Positions 8,534 through 13,991 of a stretch of DNA of 13,991 nucleotides are shown piece after piece. Numbering within the stretch: position 1 is the stretch's first letter; the number at the start of each line of letters is the position of its first letter. The stretch comes from Funneliformis mosseae. Its lineage: Eukaryota > Glomeromycota > Glomeromycetes > Glomerales > Glomeraceae. Under the pieces are notes generated by a model, which had not been told where the DNA came from, made no database searches, and was given only the letters and a program-made list of their open reading frames with translations. Position numbers and translations under genes: made by a program. Location: positions 1 through 13,991 of the forward strand of contig CAJVPP010002652.1 in the NCBI GenBank assembly GCA_910592005.1. Reading direction: 5' to 3'.

Positions 8534-9361
8534 ATATAATAAAGCATCTAATTCATTATTTCTTATTACTCTTAATAATCATTCAGGAGTAATAGTTTTT
8601 ACTTTATATAAAATATCAAATTTAATAATGTAATTCTTTGATTGTTATTTAATTCTTTGTTTTTCTATTATTGTTAAGTTTTGTGATAATGATTCTGTTC
8701 TTAAATAATTAGAAATATGATTATAATATATGTCATCCATTCTGTTATAGAGCTGTCTATCACACTGTAGATACTTACGCTTTCACTCTAATTATTATCC
8801 TAATAAAATCAATTTTTAATACAATGGAACTTCGTCAAGAAGTTCTTCAAGCAAATTTGCTAGTAAAATATCATTATTTTATTATTGTACCGCTAATGGT
8901 TCTTCCTAAAACACATCATTACAAAGATAATTAGGGTTCATGTCAGGTTGTATTTGTCCTAATCCGTATCCTATAACATAATTATGAATAACTGTTCCAT
9001 AGGGTAAATTCTTTTTGCAGGCTTTGCAATAGGTATGAATATGATGGTTCTCAGTATCACAATTAAAATTACATTAGGATCCTCCTTTTGTAATAGGTTG
9101 TCCAGTGATAACTTATTTAATTTTAATAAATTTACGATAAATATCTTCCAATTCTTCTTTAAGTGATTGATATCCAACAGCAGTAATTAATGGTTCATTT
9201 GCAAATTGTTGATACAATTGTTCCTCGAACCATAATTCTTCAGAATCAGGTATTGAACTTTCTTTTATCGAGGAATGCCATTCAATTTCAGGTTCTTCAT
9301 CACATATGGACACCATAAAAATCTCACGAACATCTTCATTTTCAAATTGTTCTTCATTAAT
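8534..9361 (-). pseudogene. Linker between RNase H and integrase with Cys/His cluster
   Basis: In the same frame as its neighbours. After the RNase H end comes an acidic stretch (NEEQFENEDVREIF, then EEPEIEW). At 9073-9017 lies C-x3-C-x10-C-x2-C with three His residues between the pairs (CNFNC, NHHIHTYC, KAC), followed by KKNLPYGT and later NPNYLCND. The final part (QLYNRMDDIYY, EKQRIK, YIIKFDILYKVKTI) resembles the usual spacer helix before the integrase zinc domain. The Cys/His cluster looks like a separate zinc-binding module; I do not know it from standard Ty3/gypsy elements. Many stops interrupt the region. Confidence 0.7.
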
Positions 9362-9730
9362 TCTTGATAAGGTATCAGCATTCGCATTGTGTTTTCCTAG
9401 CCTATGCTGAATAGTATAATTATAAGGCTGTAACTCCATCATCTATCTAGCACATCATTCTTTTGGTATTTTAGAGGTTTGTAACCATTTTAGTGTTGAA
9501 TGATCTGTAATTAATTCAAATCTAGATGTACATTAATAATGATGAAAATGTTGAATAGCCTATACTATCGCTAAACATTCTTGATCTGTAACTGAATAAT
9601 TCTTTTCTGCTAGAGTTAAACTTCTACTAGCATATGCGATAGGATGTTCTCTTCTCTCTTTATCTTTTTGTGCTAATACAGCTCCTAGACCTATATTTGA
9701 TGCATCGGTATATAGATAGAAAATTTCATC
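9362..9730 (-). pseudogene. RNase H domain
   Basis: Degrades the RNA strand of the RNA-DNA hybrid during reverse transcription. All four acidic positions are still readable: FYLYTDASNIGLGAVLAQ (Asp at 9706-9704), SVTDQECLAIV (Glu), ELITDHSTLKWL (Asp) and GKHNANADTLSR (Asp at 9379-9377). PIAYASRSLTLAEKNYS is the typical Ty3/gypsy sequence between the first two. Five stops lie within the domain (after CLAIV, HFHHY, IPKE and CAR among others). It joins directly to the reverse transcriptase thumb. Confidence 0.93.
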
Positions 9731-9839
9731 AAAATTTGGATATTGTAAAATTGGTGCATTAATCAAATAATTTTTTAAATGGTTGAATGCATTTTGTTAC
9801 TTTTCAGTCTATTCAAATATCTGATTCTTCTTTAGCAAG

Positions 9840-10640
9840 ATATTTATAGGCTTTGCTATTTGTGAGAAGTCTTTAATAAACTTTTTATAATAGGAGAATA
9901 ATCCTAAAGCTGATCGAACTTAAGATACATCTTTTGGTATTGGTAAGTCTTTTACCTTTTCAATTTTTGCTGGATCTGGTTGAATACCATCTCTTCCAAC
10001 TATATGTCCTAAAAATGTTAGGTTAGGCATACAAAAACTACATTTCTTCAGTTTAATCCTCAAATTGGCTTCTCTCAATACTTGAAAGACTTGTCTAATA
10101 TGATCAATATGTTGTTCAAAAGATCTTGAATAAATTATGATATCGTCTAAATACACTTAGACAAATTTAGTTACATATGGTTATAAAACATAGTTCATTA
10201 GTCTTTGAAAAGTTCCTGAAGCATTATATAACCCAAAAGGCATTACGTTAAATTCATATAATCCAAAATTGGTGATAAAGGCAGTCTTTTCCTTATCCTT
10301 TTCTTCCATTTCAACCTGCTAGTAACCACTAGCTAAGTCTAATGTAGTAAACCAATTTGCTGTTCAAAATGATTCCAACATATCATCAATTCTAGGTAAA
10401 GAGTAAGCATCCTTTTTCGTGATTGCATTCAGTTTCCTATAATCAACACATTTTCTTTTGTCTCCAGTTTTCTTTGCTACAATTACTATTGGTAAGGTCT
10501 ATGGACTTTTTAATTTTCTAACTATACTTTTGTTTTCCATGTCTTCAATTTCTTGACGCAGAAATTGTTGATTATCTGGACTACATCTATATGCCGTGGG
10601 TATATCTTTTTCTAAAATTATGGAATGTTTGATAATAGCA
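9840..10640 (-). pseudogene. Reverse transcriptase domain
   Basis: RNA-dependent DNA polymerase. Motifs in order: HSIILEKDIPTAYRCSP (entry segment), [77 protein letters not shown], the catalytic YLDDIIIYS (YLDD at 10153-10142) and FLGHIVGRDGI, ending in the thumb (SALGLFSYYKKFIKDF). The polymerase aspartates are intact. Stops replace conserved positions, for example Trp in SP-stop-TLP and GY-stop-QVE and a residue just before VYLDD. The frame is continuous with the upstream Nudix-like domain. Confidence 0.95.
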
Positions 10641-10817
10641 GTTCATCCTGTATCTGTTTGACTTCTAGCATATAAATCACTATTTTCTTCGAGGGTTTAT
10701 TGAAATGTGTTTTGTTGATGGACATTCAATGGTCCAACTTGTAATTTAGGTTTTTCTTGTTCCTCCTTTAGCAAGTCAGCTAGATACACACTTGGGTATT
10801 TATTTTTATATACCCTT

Positions 10818-11185
10818 ATACGAATTTCTTCCAAGATTCTGTCTGCATATTTAGTATGAGTGGGAGTTGTTTCACCTTGTTCTGCTATATCTGCATATTC
10901 TTCAAAACAAAATGGCTACCATTTTCCTTGCTTTTCTGGTTCAGTTTGTTCAAAGGTCCAATTTGATGCGATTTTAGTAATATATACATCACAATCATAA
11001 AAGTCATCATTAAAGAGATATTCTACATCTTCAGATTTAATTGGAATACCTGTTTTCTCATATGTTTTTCTTAATACTGCTTGAAGTGACATTTTATTAG
11101 ATTCCACTTTTCCACCTGGCACTTGCCATATTTTATACATTTCTTTTCGTGAATTAATTCTTTGTGATATGATATATCCTGATGG
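10818..11185 (-). pseudogene. Nudix-like domain embedded in Pol
   Basis: A Nudix hydrolase-type fold (MutT family: cleaves nucleoside diphosphates linked to another moiety), between protease and reverse transcriptase and in the same frame as the latter. It starts with the strand GYIISQRINSRKEMYKIWQVP and runs into GGKVE. The Nudix box (GX5EX7REUXEEXGU) falls at 11113-11045: Gly, Arg, one Glu, Gly and Ile are present, but three box Glu positions are Lys (AAA codons). Downstream are DDFYDCDVYITKI, TEPEKQGKW (stop at 10915-10913), then FEEYADIAEQGETTPTHTKY, like the C-terminal strand and helix of Nudix proteins. A frame change near 11190 separates it from the acidic linker. Fold identity is by motif reading; activity in this copy is unlikely. 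Confidence 0.8.
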
Positions 11186-11195
11186 TCATACATGA

Positions 11196-11349
11196 CATTC
11201 ATTACATATTTTGGTTGAGCATTATTTTTAACTTCGCTTAGAAACACATCATATTCATTCAAGTCTTCTTCCTCATATTCATCTAAGACTTGATCTAAGT
11301 TTTTTCTTTCATTTACCATTCCCTCTTCAAAAAGGATGTTAAAAGTAGC
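11196..11349 (-). pseudogene. Acidic linker between protease and Nudix-like domain
   Basis: Reads FEEGMVNERKNLDQVLDEYE, then EEDLNEYDVFLSEVKNNAQP and KYVMNVMYDHQ in the frame of the C-terminal half of the protease. It is strongly acidic and probably disordered. Nine or more Glu codons here remain intact, in contrast to the changed Glu codons of the neighbouring Nudix box. Confidence 0.7.
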
Positions 11350-11352
11350 TCA

Positions 11353-11700
11353 TTTAGTAACATATAAAATAGAAGCAGTTTGTGTACTAAAGTCAAGATT
11401 CATTTTAGTTTTTCTACACCAATCTACTTCTAATAACAATGTATCCTATGGCAATTCAATTACTTAAAGTTTTACTGGAACTGATACGTGTTGTATAATT
11501 ATTCTTGCTTCAGTAATTTGTCCTAATGCTCTTACATGACTTCTATTGGCTGTGATCACAATTAATTTAGAAGTTTATCAATATTAAGTTCCAAATTTTA
11601 GCTAACTTGTTGGTAATAATGCTGACAGCTGCTCCTGTATCAATTATAGCTTCGATGGGGTTATTCTTAATCCTAATACATGCTTTGCAGGAAGTTGTTT
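11353..11700 (-). pseudogene. Retropepsin-like aspartic protease
   Basis: Cleaves the polyprotein, working as a dimer. The active site reads NPIEAIIDTGAAVSIITN (DTG at 11641-11633). After a frame change near 11575 come LIVITANRSHVRALGQITEA, HVSVPVKL and a stop, then TLLLEVDWCRK, where LLG-DW is usual (Gly changed to Glu), and MNLDFSTQTASI. The upstream CKAC in the first strand region is typical of this group. Two more stops lie near the second half. Catalytic Asp retained, domain broken. Confidence 0.93.
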
Positions 11701-12169
11701 TCTTTCCTGGTTCATCATCTATGAATTCTAAAGAATTAACGCTAGGTGTTGATATAAGATGACATCTTAAGGCATTTGCTAAATTCCTCTTTTAGGCTGG
11801 TATTTGTAACCATTGTTTCAGGATCGCAGAAGATTGCTTTGATAGGATATCATCAGCTATATTATATGGTGCAAGATTATCAATTCTGAAAGGATTTCGT
11901 GCTCTTTTAACTGGTTTTTGTTTAGGAGTGGATTCTACTTCCATTTCAATTGGATTAATGATACGGGTTTTAGGATTTATTTTTTTATTTGACTCAGAAG
12001 TTCTAGTCATTTCTCTTTGTCATGTTCTTGCATTCTTTCTATTAGTAGTATATGGTCGAGATCTTTCTCTTACATATACTTCAGATGTTTCCTCTTTTTC
12101 TTCATCATCAGTAAAAACTTCAATTAGATTAACATTTCTTAGTTTCATTTTGAAAGATTTTTCAGATAA

Positions 12170-12211
12170 GCATTCCCTAGAATAATGATCTTTTTTCTCA
12201 CATCGCCAACA
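12170..12211 (-). pseudogene. CCHC zinc knuckle of Gag
   Basis: CWRCEKKDHYSREC matches C-x2-C-x4-H-x4-C exactly, the nucleocapsid RNA-binding knuckle. It is preceded by a basic, Asn-rich segment (NNNDRKPFNKSQ) and followed by an acidic one (DDEEKEETSE). All four zinc ligands are intact. It lies in the main Gag-Pol frame, about 500 bases before the protease active site. Confidence 0.95.
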
Positions 12212-12403
12212 AATTACTTGGCTTTTGTTAAAAGGTTTTCTATCATTATTATTCTTTGTAACATTTGTATTTCTAGGTTGGATATTTGCAGTCCTTGGAG
12301 TCCCATTTTGTGCTGCTGACACATTGACAATATTCGCATAATTAAGGGAGAGTTGTTCTATTTGCTTTGTCAAAACTTTAATTGCATCATTATTAGTGAC
12401 TTA

Positions 12404-12918
12404 TGGGGATTCTTTCATGTAATATATTTCCGCTTCAGTTGCTTTGGCTTCATTCACAGCTGCTCTAAGATTAGCAGGATCTGCCATTATGACTTTTGCT
12501 ATAATGTTAGGTTTTAATCCATTTAAAAATAACCTAATTTCGTAATCATTTGGTAAATAATCACCTGGGTCAACCAATCTTTTAAGATTGTTGAATCTAG
12601 TACTGTAAGTATCTACGCTTTCATTTGTCATTTGTTTGATATTAGATAGCTCATAATGCCATTTATTCTTTTACCTAGCTGTGGTGAAATGAGCTCTAAA
12701 CATAAGGACAAAACTTACATTATCTTGTCCTTGTACACTCTAATAACGAACAGTATTTACTATATTATCATACCATAATGCCACTGGTCCTCTTAAATAT
12801 TCTGCGACAATACTACGTTTTCTTTCAATGTCTAATTATTCACTGTTGTAGCTGTTTCAAAGTGTTTAAGCTATTCCTCTGGGTCTTCGCTATCATTTCC
12901 CCAGAATGGTTGTACTTG
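12404..12918 (-). pseudogene. Gag capsid domain (retrotransposon gag)
   Basis: Forms the virus-like particle. Motifs: VQPFWGNDSEDPEE then LKHFETATTVNN, the classic opening where a target Trp is expected at a stop; after a frame change near 12835, ERKRSIVAEYLRGPVALWYD, SFVLMFRAHFTTA, KWHYELSNIKQMTNESVDTY, RFNNLKRLV and LFLNGLKPNI. The spacing of the LRGPVALWYD, YSTRF and FLNGL motifs is that of the retrotransposon Gag family. At least four stops, at Trp/Gln-type positions. It joins the zinc knuckle through a short spacer. Confidence 0.92.
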
Positions 12919-13726
12919 TATAATATTAGTTTCCCTAAGGTATGCCTGTGGTCAAGCATCTCTAATTTTTTTAGCAATTCCCTTAAAAGAATCACTCATT
13001 TGTCTAATAATTACTGCAATACCATTATCACCTAATGCTTCATTATTTCCAATTCCATACTCTTCATCATCACCTCTCCATTTATCTTGAGAGCTGCTAT
13101 GTGGTGTTTATTTAGATGGTTGTTTAGGTGGTTGTTTAGGTGGTTTTGATCCACTTTGTTGATTGTTACTTTTATCTTCCCCTGCTTTTACTTTTTCTAA
13201 GAGAGAATAGAGACCAGCAAAGTCAATAGTTTCATAATTCTTAGCATTTTCATTCAGAATAGGGCTTATTTCTAATAGTACTATTGGGTCAAATTGGGTT
13301 TTAACTGGATTCTTTGAAAAAGCTTGATTCTTTTGCTGCTTTAATTACGCTTAAAATAACAAATTCTGAATCTGGTCCAAGTATTTTAGAGTTAATAAAA
13401 GTTAAACTATATAATAATTTTTTGACTCTAATTTGTAATGGTTTTCGATAAGCTACTGTAGTTGTATCAATTTGCAGTTGCTCAAGAAAGATTAGAGTAG
13501 CAAGCTTATCTAATAGTTGATCAAATAATGACAGAATTTTTCCTGTGAATATGATAGCTCCAAATTCTACGCTAATTCAATTCCAAAAATTTCTAAAATT
13601 TCTAGAGATATCTTCTGGTATCGGATGGCAGCTTAGACAGGTATAGTCAGTTGATAAAATCGTTTATCTTTTGTTATATTATTCAATATGTGCTTCTTGA
13701 AGTTGGTAATATAAATCTAAATTTAT
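12919..13726 (-). pseudogene. Gag N-terminal region
   Basis: About 270 codons precede the capsid, long for a Ty3/gypsy Gag. In the main frame it reads NLDLYYQLQEAHIE, TDYTCLSCHPIPEDIS, SVEFGAIIFTGKILSLFDQL, LATLIFLEQLQIDTTTV, then PLQIRVKKLLYSLTF. After a frame change near 13310-13330 come KTQFDPIVLLEISPILNENA, DFAGLYSLLEKVKAGEDKSN and a proline/glutamine/serine-rich hinge (PKQPPKQPSK). Then DKWRGDDEEYGIG and IIRQMSDSFKGIAKKIRDA lead to the capsid. The first half looks like a folded helical domain; I recognise no family. A Cys pair (CLSC) stands near its start. Confidence 0.65.
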
Positions 13727-13752
13727 TCACAATTTTAACTTTTAAAAGTCTT

Positions 13753-13772
13753 TCTCCTGGCAGGAATCACCA
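13753..13772 (-). promoter_or_regulatory. Candidate tRNA primer-binding site
   Basis: On the - strand TGGTGATTCCTGCCAGGAG begins with TGG, complementary to a tRNA CCA end, three bases (GTT) inside the 5' LTR edge. Position and TGG start fit a primer-binding site, but I cannot match the remainder to a particular tRNA; it is not the usual initiator-Met complement. Confidence 0.55.
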
Positions 13773-13775
13773 AAC

Positions 13776-13991
13776 TGTTAGATCTAGAATCGTTTCAAAC
13801 CAAGCTAACAAAACTAATAAACTTAATATCACAATTATTTCAAAGGCCTTTCCTGAGAGAAATTAACGATTAACAAACTAAACAATTTATTATCACGATT
13901 CACTTGTGTAGTAGGTTATCATGATCAATCCTATGATGAAGACAAGAAAAAGGTTGAAAGTGTAAAATAGTAACTTTATTAACTGTAGAGT
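13776..13991 (-). repeat. 5' LTR of the element, partial
   Basis: Begins TGTTAG and matches 6433-6648 base for base in length with no indels; the remaining ~304 bases lie beyond the window. Differences from the other copy are nearly all transitions, including three CG versus TG/CA pairs (for example ACGA/ACAA near 13800). The AATAAA signal (13975-13980, - strand) is retained. Confidence 0.93.

Larger units (their letters stand above)
7507..13726 (-). pseudogene. Ty3/gypsy Gag-Pol polyprotein, decayed single frame
   Basis: Gag, protease, Nudix-like, reverse transcriptase, RNase H and integrase segments lie collinearly on the - strand, and most share one frame. The intact parent therefore probably made one polyprotein of roughly 2,200 residues without a gag-pol frameshift. 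The order protease-RT-RNase H-integrase defines Ty3/gypsy (Metaviridae). I count about forty in-frame stops and about six frame changes (near 13310-13330, 12835, 11575, 11190, 7975 and 7935). Many stops sit at positions where Trp, Gln or Arg is expected. The likely start is ATA at 13726-13724, a one-base change from ATG; the frame then reads NLDLYYQLQEAHIE. The stop is TAA at 7509-7507. Non-functional. Confidence 0.93.

Noticed and set aside
8971..9177. Open frame on the - strand in a second frame
   Set aside because: It is a shadow of the RNase H-integrase linker, which reads in the main pol frame with the Cys/His cluster.
11928..12185. 85-codon open frame on the + strand
   Set aside because: Antisense shadow of Gag around the zinc knuckle; hydrophobic because it complements an acidic coding strand.
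12778..13035. 85-codon open frame on the + strand
   Set aside because: Antisense to the Gag capsid region, with no protein motif.
13651..13866. 71-codon open frame on the + strand across the primer-binding region and LTR
   Set aside because: Antisense to the leader and LTR, no motif, shares its end with the 6320-6523 frame only because the LTR is repeated.

Overview
The window is strongly A+T-rich eukaryotic repeat DNA with no intact host gene. The mix of a Ty3/gypsy-type LTR retrotransposon, a non-LTR (LINE) relic with an RNase H domain, short hairpin tandem arrays and GATCGG-type low-complexity islands most resembles the genome of an arbuscular mycorrhizal fungus (Rhizophagus-like). That assignment is inference from style, not a database match.

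Left part (1-6432): a 53-bp tandem array of self-complementary units (about 78-868), a GATCGG-rich island with an imperfect hairpin (884-1073), A+T-rich DNA, a GGTTAG/CTAACC inverted island (1456-1600), then two diverged copies of a block of about 1.0-1.2 kb (1771-3014 and 3504-4552). Each block carries shorter internal repeats of about 174 bp. At 4750-5530 on the + strand is the decayed C-terminal RNase H part of a LINE polyprotein, followed by short unrecognised coding-like relics.

Right part (6433-13991): most of one Ty3/gypsy retrotransposon on the - strand. Its 3' LTR is complete (6433-6952, 520 bp). Its 5' LTR starts at 13776 and runs off the window. Between them one long Gag-Pol frame reads from about 13726 down to a stop at 7507. 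The order is Gag N-terminal region, Gag capsid, CCHC zinc knuckle, DTG aspartic protease, acidic linker, a Nudix-like domain, reverse transcriptase (YLDD), RNase H, a Cys/His-rich linker, and integrase (H2C2-type zinc domain, DD35E core, C-terminal domain). A second reading frame of 138 codons (7437-7021) follows pol. The element is dead: about forty in-frame stops, about six frameshifts, and loss of the integrase catalytic Glu.

The most notable points are the Nudix-like domain fused in frame between protease and reverse transcriptase, the extra downstream reading frame, the Cys/His cluster before integrase, and the paired-arm variation in the 53-bp hairpin array. A Nudix domain in that place suggests, as a hypothesis, a built-in nucleotide-pool cleaner comparable in logic to the dUTPase of some retroviruses.
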